Shown here: in pieces, positions 1 through 6,306 of the stretch
Numbering within the stretch: position 1 is the stretch's first letter
How the letters are laid out: every line of letters begins with the position of its first letter
DNA from: Oligoflexia bacterium
GTDB lineage: Bacteria; Bdellovibrionota; UBA1018; CAIMNF01
DNA: 8,124 bases
Assembly: GCA_903842755.1 (NCBI GenBank)
Contig: CAIMNF010000503.1
Span: 1-8,124 of the forward strand
Reading direction: 5' to 3'
Position numbers and translations under genes: made by a program
Notes under the pieces: model-generated
Told to the model about the DNA's origin: nothing
The model's input: the letters and a program-made list of their open reading frames with translations, nothing else
The model's database searches: none

Positions 1-2
1 CG

Positions 3-266
3 GAGTCAGAAATCCCATTGAGTGTGCTTGATTTAAGTAATACGTTGGCATCCGCATACTTGCGAGGGAATGAAAAACAATTTACAGCGTTCTTGGGAGA
101 GTTAAGTCCGGTGATGATCGGAGAATCGTTCATTTTGACGACACAAAGGGCTTCACACGTTCAACAATTTGATTGGGCCTACACTGCGGTTCAAAAGCGG
201 TTTTTAATGCAAAAAAGTGCAAAAAATGACTTCGAATCCTGGGTTCACCTTTTCTGCAACAAATAA
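3..266 (+). CDS. C-terminal end of an unrecognised protein (partial at the left edge)
   Basis: The reading frame is open from the first complete codon in this frame (base 3) to a TAA at 264-266, about 87 residues, so this is most likely the end of a longer gene starting outside the window. A TTG at 18 could serve as a start, and a GGAG lies at 2-5, but 12 nt is a long spacing and there is too little upstream sequence to judge. The visible part looks soluble and mixed helical, with no membrane segment, signal peptide or repeat. It ends in a segment rich in Phe, Trp and Lys. I recognise no motif and assign no function. The ORF is fairly long for its AT-leaning sequence and shares the strand of every other gene here, which supports it being real. 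Confidence 0.5.
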   Translation, partial: ESEIPLSVLDLSNTLASAYLRGNEKQFTAFLGELSPVMIGESFILTTQRASHVQQFDWAYTAVQKRFLMQKSAKNDFESWVHLFCNK

Positions 267-268
267 AT

Positions 269-400
269 ATGCGAATACCTGATTCGCTCGCCGTTAAGCT
301 TTATGAATCGGACTGCAATGAACTGTTAGACGGAATGGGTAATAAAATGCCCCCTCACTCTGCTGAAGTTAAAGTGGGATTTAAAGTCTTTTCTCGGTAA
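269..400 (+). CDS. possible 43-residue small protein, doubtful
   Basis: An ATG at 269 opens two bases after the stop of the preceding gene, in a different frame, and runs 43 codons to a TAA at 398-400. The predicted peptide begins MRIPDSLAVKLYESD and ends VGFKVFSR. It has no membrane segment or known motif. There is no Shine-Dalgarno sequence before the ATG, so any translation would depend on coupling to the upstream gene. An ORF this short is expected by chance, and only conservation would make it credible. It is listed because of its position and because nothing else fills this gap. Confidence 0.2.
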   Translation: MRIPDSLAVKLYESDCNELLDGMGNKMPPHSAEVKVGFKVFSR

Positions 401-531
401 ATCAGTAGATTAGCCTCTTCGTAGCCCGACCCGTTTCTAAGGAATTTTCACATCTAGCTGTTTATATTGGATTTTTTGTATTTTATCAGCACAGTCGGGG
501 GGCAGTTTATATGGAATTTGAATCTGGTCGT

Positions 532-561
532 TTGACAAGGTCCTTTACTTTTAAACTTAAT
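532..561 (+). promoter_or_regulatory. candidate sigma-70-type promoter for the lipoprotein gene
   Basis: A perfect -35 hexamer TTGACA lies at 532-537. The best -10 at an acceptable distance is CTTAAT at 556-561 (18-bp spacer), which lacks the usual A at its second position and is weak. The region downstream is very AT-rich. If it is used, transcription would start only about 10-15 nt before the ATG at 580, leaving almost no leader. The -35 is seen directly; the -10 and start site are inferred. Confidence 0.4.
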
Positions 562-579
562 TAATGTAAAAAATAGCGG

Positions 580-1317
580 ATGTGGATAAAGCTTTATTCC
601 CTCTGCTTAGTGGTGGTCGCGATCGTGGCATTCGGCTGTTCACAAATTGCGCCGCCGAATCCTTATGCGCCAAAAAAGCAAAATGGACAAAATGTTCAAG
701 ATAACGGCGGAAGCTCCTCGGGGGGCTCGTCCGGAGGTTCCCCAGGAGGAGGTTCAGGCGGCAAAGTCGATCCAAATAATAATGCGGGGGGTGAGTATTC
801 GATCCGGTTAATTTCCGACTCCGCGAAGACTCTTTATTCGATAATGGGAATTGAAAAAACTACGTCAGGAACAGACCATGTCAAGCTCGGAACAAACTAT
901 TCGTGTACGGACACTGGAACCTCCTATTATTGCGATATTGTTTTTGTACTGAATTCTGGCGCGACGAAAGATCAGCGCCCCGTAGGGAAGCTAGCGCCCC
1001 CAGATGCGGTGGCTATAAACCAGGATGGACAAGATGCGGGAGGAGGGCATCCCCTCGAAATCCGTGTAGATGCCCATCAAAAACCCGATCATAGCTTGGT
1101 GGGGCGCGATAATAGTTTTGATATGGATAACGCTAGTTCAAAAGATTTATTCGAAGGACTCAAGCTGAGTGCCGACCGGGTGACTACATTGCCTAACGGT
1201 GATCTCCGCAAAAGAGGTATTCAAGTAAACTGCATTAAATTTGCCAAAGATGGCAGTTATTCATGTCGATTTTATTTAGATTGGGACATTGGCAAAATCG
1301 ATGCGATTGATCCATAA
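580..1317 (+). CDS. secreted lipoprotein with Gly/Ser linker and two cysteine-pair segments, function unknown
   Basis: 245 residues. The first 19 residues form a lipoprotein signal peptide: a Lys at position 4, a hydrophobic core (LCLVVVAIVAF), then Cys20 in the lipobox-like AFGC. The mature protein is therefore expected to be lipid-anchored after signal peptidase II cleavage. Ser21-Gln22 follow the Cys, with no Asp at +2, so outer-membrane sorting is plausible. A Pro/Asn/Gln stretch (24-42) leads into a Gly/Ser linker (43-61), then a globular part of about 175 residues. This part has two similar segments: Cys109-x8-Cys118 and Cys218-x10-Cys229, each followed by alternating hydrophobic residues typical of beta strands. 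Disulfides in the periplasm or outside are likely. ATG 580 is the only sensible start: an in-frame TAG lies at 574-576 and the next Met is residue 89. A GCGG just before the ATG is a poor ribosome binding site. I do not recognise the family. Lipoprotein export is well supported; the function is not. Confidence 0.8.
   Translation: MWIKLYSLCLVVVAIVAFGCSQIAPPNPYAPKKQNGQNVQDNGGSSSGGSSGGSPGGGSGGKVDPNNNAGGEYSIRLISDSAKTLYSIMGIEKTTSGTDHVKLGTNYSCTDTGTSYYCDIVFVLNSGATKDQRPVGKLAPPDAVAINQDGQDAGGGHPLEIRVDAHQKPDHSLVGRDNSFDMDNASSKDLFEGLKLSADRVTTLPNGDLRKRGIQVNCIKFAKDGSYSCRFYLDWDIGKIDAIDP
706..762 (+). repeat. Gly/Ser low-complexity linker coding repeat with an RNA hairpin
   Basis: Nineteen codons, nearly all Gly or Ser, form irregular GGS units (residues 43-61 of the lipoprotein), as in flexible tethers that lift a domain off a membrane. 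The DNA also forms an inverted repeat. CTCCT (714-718) pairs with AGGAG (744-748) and GGGG (720-723) with CCCC (740-743), with one bulged C at 719. This gives a 9-bp GC-rich stem about 40 codons into the gene. The hairpin may just reflect the codons used for Gly and Ser. Confidence 0.65.
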
Positions 1318-1429
1318 TCTATCCGTGGGCAAAGTGCATTCCGCGATGACGGATTCATTCCGAGGCACGCGTAACCCGAACACACCGTAGCGAACTGGCC
1401 CGGAAAAGGTAATAACCAAAAAACAAACC

Positions 1430-2398
1430 GTGAAAAACAAGCCCCTCCAAAAACATCCTTACCCTAAACCTTCCGCCATGGGCGGGACTCTGATCCGGTC
1501 TGTGATCCAACATTTTCAACATTATGGGATGGCACTTCCATTGACAGGTCCGGTGCTGATTGCCTGTTCGGGGGGTGTGGATTCCGTAGCGCTTGCTCAT
1601 CTGATTTCCCGCTACGGTCGGAAAATTGTAGCACCCGACCAAATTAGCCTTTTGCACTTTGATCATGGTTGGCGAAAAGAGTCAGGAACTCTCGAAAAAA
1701 AGGGAGTTCGAGCGCTCGCAAAAGACCTAGGTGTGGGTTTTATCTCGAAGAAGCTGGTACCTCCAGGGCCAGGAAACTTCGAAGAAGATGCCCGCTTAAA
1801 AAGAAACTCCGTTTATCAGGAATTAGCTGGCCCAGAGCTTAACTTCAAGTACGTGCTCACGGCGCATCACCAGGATGACGTAGTTGAAACACTGATTTGG
1901 CGGTTTTTTAGAGGCGAATTTTTGGAGAATCGCCACGGGATAATGTTTTATGATGCTCCGGTGTTGCGGCCCTTTTTGAAAGTAACAAAAGAACGTTTGC
2001 GCCTCTATGCTGCTCAAGAAAAATTGCCTTATTTCGAGGATCCCACAAACCAGGACCCTCACCAAATGCGGTCCCAGCTAAGGCAAAAGGTGATTCCCCT
2101 TTTAGGGGAACTTTTTCCTGGATTTGTCCGCTCCTTAAGTCGCTACACCGAAGTTTTGCCGTCGGAGCAAGAGGTGACCGGAAGCGATTTGCCAAAATTG
2201 GAGGCATTTCAATTTGCTGTGGATCAGCTGTTGGTCCGATCGGGGGCAGCGTCAAGACTAAATCGGGCACAAAAGCAGCAAATCCAAAATTTAATGAAAA
2301 CAGTGAAGGTCGGCAAAAAAGTTTCGCTTCCTGGTGGAGTGACGCTGGAGCAGCTGGGGGAGCGGTCTTTCAAATTATTTTTGGCGAAAGACGAGTAG
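1430..2398 (+). CDS. tilS: tRNA(Ile)-lysidine synthetase TilS
   Basis: A cytoplasmic ATP-dependent enzyme that joins lysine to C34 of the CAU-anticodon tRNA-Ile2, changing its decoding from AUG to AUA; it is normally essential. The N-terminal PP-loop ATPase domain shows SGGVDS at residues 47-52. AHHQDDVVETL (145-155) is the family's second signature, and FEDPTN (202-207) followed by a basic helix is the conserved region after the catalytic core. The last 70 residues resemble the small C-terminal part of short TilS proteins, with LPGGVTLEQL near the end. At 322 residues it is near the short Aquifex type and lacks the extra C-terminal domains of E. coli TilS (about 430). The start is uncertain. 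GTG 1430 is the longest choice, but its nearest AAGG (1406-1409) is about 20 nt away. ATG 1478 (residue 17) also has no ribosome binding site, and the intervening 16 residues are Lys/Pro-rich and dispensable by family comparison. The gene stands apart, 112 nt after the lipoprotein and 160 nt before ftsH. Confidence 0.93.
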   Translation: MKNKPLQKHPYPKPSAMGGTLIRSVIQHFQHYGMALPLTGPVLIACSGGVDSVALAHLISRYGRKIVAPDQISLLHFDHGWRKESGTLEKKGVRALAKDLGVGFISKKLVPPGPGNFEEDARLKRNSVYQELAGPELNFKYVLTAHHQDDVVETLIWRFFRGEFLENRHGIMFYDAPVLRPFLKVTKERLRLYAAQEKLPYFEDPTNQDPHQMRSQLRQKVIPLLGELFPGFVRSLSRYTEVLPSEQEVTGSDLPKLEAFQFAVDQLLVRSGAASRLNRAQKQQIQNLMKTVKVGKKVSLPGGVTLEQLGERSFKLFLAKDE

Positions 2399-2403
2399 TT
2401 TTC

Positions 2404-2425
2404 TAAGTGTTTTACTTATTTTTTT
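2404..2425 (+). terminator. weak intrinsic terminator-like hairpin after tilS
   Basis: TAAGT (2404-2408) and ACTTA (2414-2418) form a perfect 5-bp inverted repeat around a GTTTT loop, followed at once by seven T residues (2419-2425). It starts five bases after the tilS stop. Position and T run fit a Rho-independent terminator, but the stem has only one G-C pair, so termination would be inefficient. Read-through into ftsH is possible. Confidence 0.45.
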
Positions 2426-2452
2426 GTGATCAAATAAGAAGAGTGCTTCGGA

Positions 2453-2478
2453 CGAGCCAGGAAAGGTCTCTTTGCTCG
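2453..2478. promoter_or_regulatory. imperfect inverted repeat just upstream of the ftsH promoter, possible operator
   Basis: CGAGC (2453-2457) pairs with GCTCG (2474-2478), and inside it AAAG (2462-2465) pairs with CTTT (2470-2473), leaving CAGG (2458-2461) as a bulge and GTCT as the loop. It ends four bases before the TTGACA box at 2483. No T run follows, so it is not a standard terminator. It could be a regulator binding site or chance; I do not recognise the motif. Confidence 0.3.
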
Positions 2479-2482
2479 GCGG

Positions 2483-2510
2483 TTGACAATCTACCACTCC
2501 ATGCCCATTG
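2483..2510 (+). promoter_or_regulatory. candidate heat-shock (sigma-32/RpoH-type) promoter for ftsH
   Basis: TTGACA (2483-2488) is followed after 15 bp by CCCATTG (2504-2510). This resembles the RpoH pattern of a CTTGAAA-type -35 and a CCCATnT -10 at similar spacing; the -10 matches except its last base and the -35 has an AC in place of AA. A housekeeping reading is worse: 17 bp after TTGACA there is only CATTGA, and the better TAGAAT (2514-2519) is 25 bp away. Transcription would start near 2517, giving a leader of about 40 nt. E. coli ftsH is heat-inducible through sigma-32, so the placement makes sense. The boxes are seen; the sigma factor is inferred. Confidence 0.45.
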
Positions 2511-2544
2511 AAGTAGAATGCTTTAAAAAGATTGTATCTAAACG

Positions 2545-2566
2545 GAAAGGAACCTTTCATGAAAGG
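2545..2566 (+). promoter_or_regulatory. ftsH ribosome binding site and start codon inside two competing palindromes
   Basis: The Shine-Dalgarno sequence AAAGGA (2546-2551) lies 7 nt before ATG 2559 and decides the ftsH start over the TTG at 2532. GAAAGG (2545-2550) is complementary to CCTTTC (2553-2558). CCTTTC is in turn complementary to a second GAAAGG (2561-2566), so that 2553-2566 is a perfect 14-bp palindrome centred on the start codon. One fold would hide the ribosome binding site, the other the ATG. The loops are very small, so the RNA folds would be short and weak. Confidence 0.5.
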
Positions 2567-4484
2567 CTTCGGAAAAACAGCGGCCCTTTGGCTATCGGTA
2601 TTTTTAGTCTTTGCAATATTGCTAAAGGCAGTAGATCAAAATCAGCACGGGCGCGAGAAAATTTTATTTAGTGACTTTATTGGTTACGTTAAAGAAGGCA
2701 AAGTCAAAAGCGTTACCTTTAAAAATGACGACTTGATTACCGGCGTATTTAAAGAGCCGATCAAGGGCAGTGAAAATTTTGAAACCATTGGCGATACCCA
2801 GAATGCAAAGATTTTCGAAATTCTTCAAAGCAATAATCTGATCCCCAATTACGATCATCCAGAGAAAACTCCTTTTTGGCAGCAGCTATTACTTTCTTGG
2901 TTCCCGATGATTTTCTTAGTGTTGATTTTCTTTGTTTTTATTCGCCAATTGCAAGCCGGTGGCGGTAAGGCGATGTCGTTTGGAAAATCAAAAGCGCGCA
3001 TGTTAAACGAATCGAACAAAAAATATACATTTAAAGATGTCGCTGGGGCCGAAGAAGCAAAAGGCGATCTCGAAGAAATTGTCGCCTTCTTGAAGGATCC
3101 TAAAAAATTTACTCGCTTAGGTGGCCGCATTCCAAAGGGCGTTTTAATGATGGGCCCTCCTGGAACAGGGAAAACTCTATTGGCAAAAGCGGTTGCAGGC
3201 GAAGCTGGTGTGCCGTTTTTCTCGATTTCTGGATCGGACTTTGTAGAGATGTTTGTCGGTGTAGGCGCTTCGCGGGTACGTGACTTGTTTGAACAAGGCA
3301 AAAAACATGCACCGTGTATTATTTTTATCGATGAAATCGACGCGGTCGGTAGGCATCGGGGTGCAGGCCTAGGTGGCGGTCATGATGAGCGCGAGCAAAC
3401 ATTAAATCAGTTGCTCGTAGAAATGGATGGGTTTGAAAGCAATGAAGGCGTGATCCTGATTGCAGCAACCAATCGTCCCGATGTATTGGATCCAGCGCTC
3501 TTGCGACCAGGACGGTTCGATCGTCGTGTGGTCGTTTCTAATCCAGACCTCCATGGTCGCGAAGAAATTTTAAAAGTTCATACGCGTAAAATTCCACTGG
3601 AAGTAAAAATTGATCTCTCCATCATCGCCCGGGGAACCCCAGGATTTTCGGGGGCGGACCTTGAAAACCTGGTGAACGAAGGTGCCTTGATTGCGGCCCG
3701 GAAAGATAAAAAGTGCGTAGAACTGAGCGATTTGGAAGAAGCAAAAGATAAAGTCATGATGGGCTCCGAGCGCAAGAGCATGATTCTTTCGGATAAGGAA
3801 AAGCGCAACACAGCAATTCACGAAGCCGGGCACACCTTAGTGGGACGGTCTATTCCCAGCACTGATCCTATTCATAAAGTGACGATTATTCCGCGAGGAA
3901 TGGCGCTTGGGGTTACTCAAACGCTTCCCACAGAAGAACGCGTGAGCATGGACAAAGTAAAAGCGGAAAACATGATTGCGTTTTTGATGGGCGGCCGCGT
4001 GGCAGAAGAAGTGGTACTGAATCAGAAAACAACGGGCGCTGGAAATGACATTGAACGTGCAACCGATATCGCTCGCCGCATGGTCTGCGAGTGGGGCATG
4101 AGTGATATTCTTGGGCCGTTGACTTTTGGGCGCAAGGAAGAGCAAATCTTTCTGGGACGTGACATTAGTCAGCACCGGGACTATAGTGAGCAAACAGCGC
4201 TGACCATTGACCGCGAAGTTCGAGACATCGTTGAGCGCAATTATCAACGCGCGAAACAAATTGTGACAGAAAATATTGCAGCTTTGCATCGGATCTCGGA
4301 CGCTCTTTTGGAATTTGAAACCATTGATGGGGAAGAGGTCGATCAGCTCATTAGAGGCGAGAAAATTAATCGTCCTGCAAAAGTAGCTGCGACCGTTACG
4401 CCCGATCCTTTGGCTCCCGAAAATTCTTCAACCGCTGGAAAACCAGAAGGAAGCGGCCCTGCGGGCGCACCCGTGCCTGCCTGA
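2559..4484 (+). CDS. ftsH: ATP-dependent membrane zinc metalloprotease FtsH
   Basis: 641 residues, close to the family norm. FtsH is a hexameric inner-membrane AAA+ protease that extracts and degrades misfolded membrane proteins and short-lived regulators; in E. coli these include sigma-32 and LpxC. Order: membrane helix 1 (about 8-24), periplasmic domain (25-105), membrane helix 2 (about 108-129), FGKSKAR (141-147), AAA domain, then the peptidase. The Walker A is GPPGTGKT (199-206), the pore motif FVGVG starts at Phe232, the Walker B acidic pair is Asp258-Glu259, and the arginine fingers are Arg319 and Arg322 in RPGRFDRR. The zinc site is HEAGH (421-425), with Asp497 in GNDIERAT as the expected third ligand. 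All key residues are present. The last 40 residues form a Pro/Ala/Gly-rich, probably disordered tail. ATG 2559 is chosen because AAAGGA lies 7 nt upstream; TTG 2532 would add nine residues without a ribosome binding site. It is the first gene of the five-gene block and cdaA follows after 6 nt. Confidence 0.97.
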   Translation: MKGFGKTAALWLSVFLVFAILLKAVDQNQHGREKILFSDFIGYVKEGKVKSVTFKNDDLITGVFKEPIKGSENFETIGDTQNAKIFEILQSNNLIPNYDHPEKTPFWQQLLLSWFPMIFLVLIFFVFIRQLQAGGGKAMSFGKSKARMLNESNKKYTFKDVAGAEEAKGDLEEIVAFLKDPKKFTRLGGRIPKGVLMMGPPGTGKTLLAKAVAGEAGVPFFSISGSDFVEMFVGVGASRVRDLFEQGKKHAPCIIFIDEIDAVGRHRGAGLGGGHDEREQTLNQLLVEMDGFESNEGVILIAATNRPDVLDPALLRPGRFDRRVVVSNPDLHGREEILKVHTRKIPLEVKIDLSIIARGTPGFSGADLENLVNEGALIAARKDKKCVELSDLEEAKDKVMMGSERKSMILSDKEKRNTAIHEAGHTLVGRSIPSTDPIHKVTIIPRGMALGVTQTLPTEERVSMDKVKAENMIAFLMGGRVAEEVVLNQKTTGAGNDIERATDIARRMVCEWGMSDILGPLTFGRKEEQIFLGRDISQHRDYSEQTALTIDREVRDIVERNYQRAKQIVTENIAALHRISDALLEFETIDGEEVDQLIRGEKINRPAKVAATVTPDPLAPENSSTAGKPEGSGPAGAPVPA

Positions 4485-4490
4485 TCAACG

Positions 4491-5360
4491 ATGAATGAGT
4501 TGATCCTCAATCTGAAGTCGAGTTTTCGCTTGGAAGATTTGCTCGACGTTGCGATCGTGGGGTTCATTATCTATCGCTTGTTGAATTTGATTCGCGGTAC
4601 CCGCGCGGTTCAAATGTTGGTGGGAATGGGCGTCCTTACCGCGGGTTACTTTCTGTCCAATCAACTTGAGCTTTATACGACCCATTGGTTGTTTAGTAAT
4701 TTCTTTGATTACTTCTTTTTTATTATCATTGTCATTTTCCAGGACGATTTGCGGCGCGCTTTGACCAAAATTGGTCGGAACCCGTTTTTCTTTTCCGCCG
4801 AATCAGAGAGCCAATTAGAAATGGTAGATGAGGTCGCGCAAGCGGCCGCTCAGCTTGCGCGTGATCGCGTAGGCGCCCTAATGGTTATTGAGCGCGAAAA
4901 TGGGTTAAAGAATTTTATGGACACCGGTTCCAAAATTGATTCCCGCGTTCGGGCAGAAATACTGTATTCGATTTTTTTAGATCAGTCGCCTATTCATGAT
5001 GGAGCCGTGATTATTACCGGTGACCGAATTGCCTCTGCGGGTTGCTTCTTGCCATTATCGAAGGACCCGGACATTGATAAGCACTATGGGACTCGTCACC
5101 GCGCCGCGATTGGGTTAACCGAAGAGACCGACGCCATTGTTGTTTTAGTGAGCGAAGAGGCGGGTGCAGTCCATTTAGTTCAGTCGGGACAAATGCTGAA
5201 GAATTTAGATGATTCGCAATTGCGAGATGTTTTAGCAGAAATTCTCGACCTTCAGAATCCGAAAGCAAGCTTGCCTTCCAAAATAAAAAGTTTCTTTGAT
5301 TTGACCAAGGCGGAACGAGACTCCCAAAAGAAAACCGCATCGGGGGGGAAAAAAGCGTGA
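4491..5360 (+). CDS. cdaA: membrane diadenylate cyclase CdaA (c-di-AMP synthase)
   Basis: 289 residues. It condenses two ATP into cyclic di-AMP, a second messenger controlling potassium and osmolyte transport and cell-wall balance. Three N-terminal membrane helices (about 16-34, 40-56 and 66-84) include the family hallmark LIRGTRAVQ (33-41), followed by the cytoplasmic DAC domain (about 100-255). The catalytic motifs are intact: DGA (170-172) in SPIHDGAVII and RHR (202-204) in GTRHRAAIGL. The linker before the DAC domain reads FQDDLRRAL where many CdaA proteins have FQPELRRAL. A Lys/Ser-rich tail of about 20 residues makes it slightly longer than B. subtilis CdaA (273). The start at ATG 4491 lies 6 nt after the ftsH stop and has no clear Shine-Dalgarno, so translation is probably coupled to ftsH. 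Its end overlaps cdaR by 4 nt (GTGA). The cdaA-cdaR-glmM order is the classic c-di-AMP module of Firmicutes, which supports the assignment. Confidence 0.95.
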   Translation: MNELILNLKSSFRLEDLLDVAIVGFIIYRLLNLIRGTRAVQMLVGMGVLTAGYFLSNQLELYTTHWLFSNFFDYFFFIIIVIFQDDLRRALTKIGRNPFFFSAESESQLEMVDEVAQAAAQLARDRVGALMVIERENGLKNFMDTGSKIDSRVRAEILYSIFLDQSPIHDGAVIITGDRIASAGCFLPLSKDPDIDKHYGTRHRAAIGLTEETDAIVVLVSEEAGAVHLVQSGQMLKNLDDSQLRDVLAEILDLQNPKASLPSKIKSFFDLTKAERDSQKKTASGGKKA

Positions 5361-6286
5361 CGTTCTTACGGTGGATCTATCAGCTGTTTCGCTTCCAAAT
5401 CGGATTAAAGTTAGTTTCCATTATCATCGCCATTACGCTTTGGGTGGTGGTGTTTGGGTCTAGAACGATTGAGATCACCAAAGAGGTTCCGTTTGAAGTC
5501 ATTATGAACGAAGACCAGATTTTAGTGGATCCGGTTCCCGAAAAAATCACCTTTAGGCTTGCGGGGCCCAAGGCTTTTTTGCGAACCTTGGTGAATCGCT
5601 TGGAAGATCCGATTCGGGCCAATATCAAATCGATTAAGACCGGGGTTTATACGCACCGAATCTACAGTGACAGTTTAAAAATGCCGATGGGGGTAAAAGT
5701 TCAGTCTATTACCCCTAATGTTGTTCAAATCAATGTGGAAGAATTAAAGCGCAAATGGGTGCCCGTTAAGTTGCTCACTTCAGGCGAAGTTGCGCCTAAT
5801 TATCGAGTAACCCGCATGGAGATTTTGCCGAATCAAGTGAAAGTAAAAGGTCTTAAAAACAGGGTCCTTTCACTGCCTGATTTTGTGACCTTGCCGGTGG
5901 ACTTAACTGGATATAAGGAAACGGCGATTGTCCCTCTTGCATTTGATTTTAAGGGCGCTGGGGTTGAACCTGATTCCCCCATACCGGAGCTCCACTTAGA
6001 AGTGCAGTGGAAAGGACAATCGCAAGCCTACCGCATTTTGCACGTTCCTGTAAAAGTTCAGTCGACCCTCAAAGCAACGGCGAACGTTGAAGAAGTGACT
6101 GTGTATGTTCGCACGGACTACAACGACCCGGTTAAGGTGGATGGGGATCAAGTCAAGGCAGAGGTCGACGTCCGTGATTACCCCGCAGGCGAGTATCACA
6201 AGTGGATTAGAATTCAGCTACCTGAAAAAATTCATTGGGTAAAAGCCTACCCGGCGCAATGCAAAGTTTCTATCCTCCCTCGATAA
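5357..6286 (+). CDS. cdaR: YbbR-domain membrane protein CdaR, regulator of CdaA
   Basis: 309 residues. Residues 17-34 form one hydrophobic signal-anchor helix (LKLVSIIIAITLWVVVFG), so the rest is expected outside the membrane in the periplasm. That part looks like three successive YbbR-type beta domains: about 38-130, 134-215 and 228-307. B. subtilis CdaR has four and is longer (about 480). In Firmicutes CdaR binds CdaA through its membrane segment and modulates c-di-AMP production. No catalytic residues are expected or seen. The start is GTG 5357, overlapping the cdaA stop as GTGA. A G-rich run ending in GGGAA (5342-5350) lies at suitable distance as a ribosome binding site. The overlap indicates translational coupling, which would suit partners needed in fixed ratio. 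Sequence similarity among YbbR domains is low, so the family call rests on topology, domain repetition and place between cdaA and glmM. Confidence 0.9.
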   Translation: MTFLRWIYQLFRFQIGLKLVSIIIAITLWVVVFGSRTIEITKEVPFEVIMNEDQILVDPVPEKITFRLAGPKAFLRTLVNRLEDPIRANIKSIKTGVYTHRIYSDSLKMPMGVKVQSITPNVVQINVEELKRKWVPVKLLTSGEVAPNYRVTRMEILPNQVKVKGLKNRVLSLPDFVTLPVDLTGYKETAIVPLAFDFKGAGVEPDSPIPELHLEVQWKGQSQAYRILHVPVKVQSTLKATANVEEVTVYVRTDYNDPVKVDGDQVKAEVDVRDYPAGEYHKWIRIQLPEKIHWVKAYPAQCKVSILPR

Positions 6287-6291
6287 AGTTA

Positions 6292-6300
6292 TGATATTAT
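6292..6300 (+). promoter_or_regulatory. candidate extended -10 promoter giving a leaderless glmM transcript
   Basis: In the 20-bp gap between cdaR and glmM the sequence has TG-A-TATTAT (6292-6300). This is an extended -10 in which TATTAT matches TATAAT at five of six positions. Seven bases after it is the A of the glmM ATG (6307), so transcription from here would begin at or next to the start codon. No -35 is visible around 6272-6277. The gap also lacks a good Shine-Dalgarno sequence, which fits a leaderless start. It could equally be chance in an AT-rich gap. Confidence 0.35.
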
Positions 6301-6306
6301 AAAGAA

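Larger units (their letters stand above)
267..579. other. 313-bp stretch without a recognisable gene
   Basis: Between the stop of the first gene and the lipoprotein start there is no recognisable protein, RNA gene or repeat. The left part (269-400) holds one 43-codon ORF of doubtful status. The middle (about 455-490) is T-rich but has no clear hairpin before the T runs, so I do not call a terminator. The right end (about 532-575) is AT-rich and carries a perfect TTGACA and a TTAATTAA palindrome (557-564). It probably contains the lipoprotein promoter. Confidence 0.6.

Noticed and set aside
471..485. T-rich tract in the first intergenic region as a terminator of the first gene.
   Set aside because: No stable hairpin precedes it and it is about 200 nt past the stop codon.
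1321..1354. Inverted repeat ATCCGT (1321-1326) and ACGGAT (1349-1354) after the lipoprotein stop, as a possible terminator.
   Set aside because: Only 6 bp of stem around a 22-nt loop and no T run afterwards; the 112-bp gap to tilS shows no convincing terminator or promoter.
2441..2449. GAGTGCTTC upstream of ftsH resembles the right half of the CIRCE heat-shock operator (GAGTGCTAA).
   Set aside because: The matching left half (TTAGCACTC) is absent nine bases upstream, where the sequence is TTTGTGATC, so no inverted repeat forms.
2483..2519. A sigma-70 promoter made of TTGACA (2483-2488) and TAGAAT (2514-2519).
   Set aside because: The spacer would be 25 bp, far beyond the usual 16-18, and no alternative -35 stands 17 bp before TAGAAT.
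2532..2558. TTG at 2532 as the ftsH start, adding nine residues.
   Set aside because: ATG 2559 has a good Shine-Dalgarno (AAAGGA) at 7 nt and gives a normal FtsH N-terminus just ahead of the first membrane helix; the TTG has neither.
2855..3301. Long minus-strand open frames across ftsH (also 3837-4289) and across tilS (1908-2270).
   Set aside because: They lie wholly inside strongly conserved genes on the other strand, show no domain or ribosome binding site, and have the composition expected of antisense shadows.
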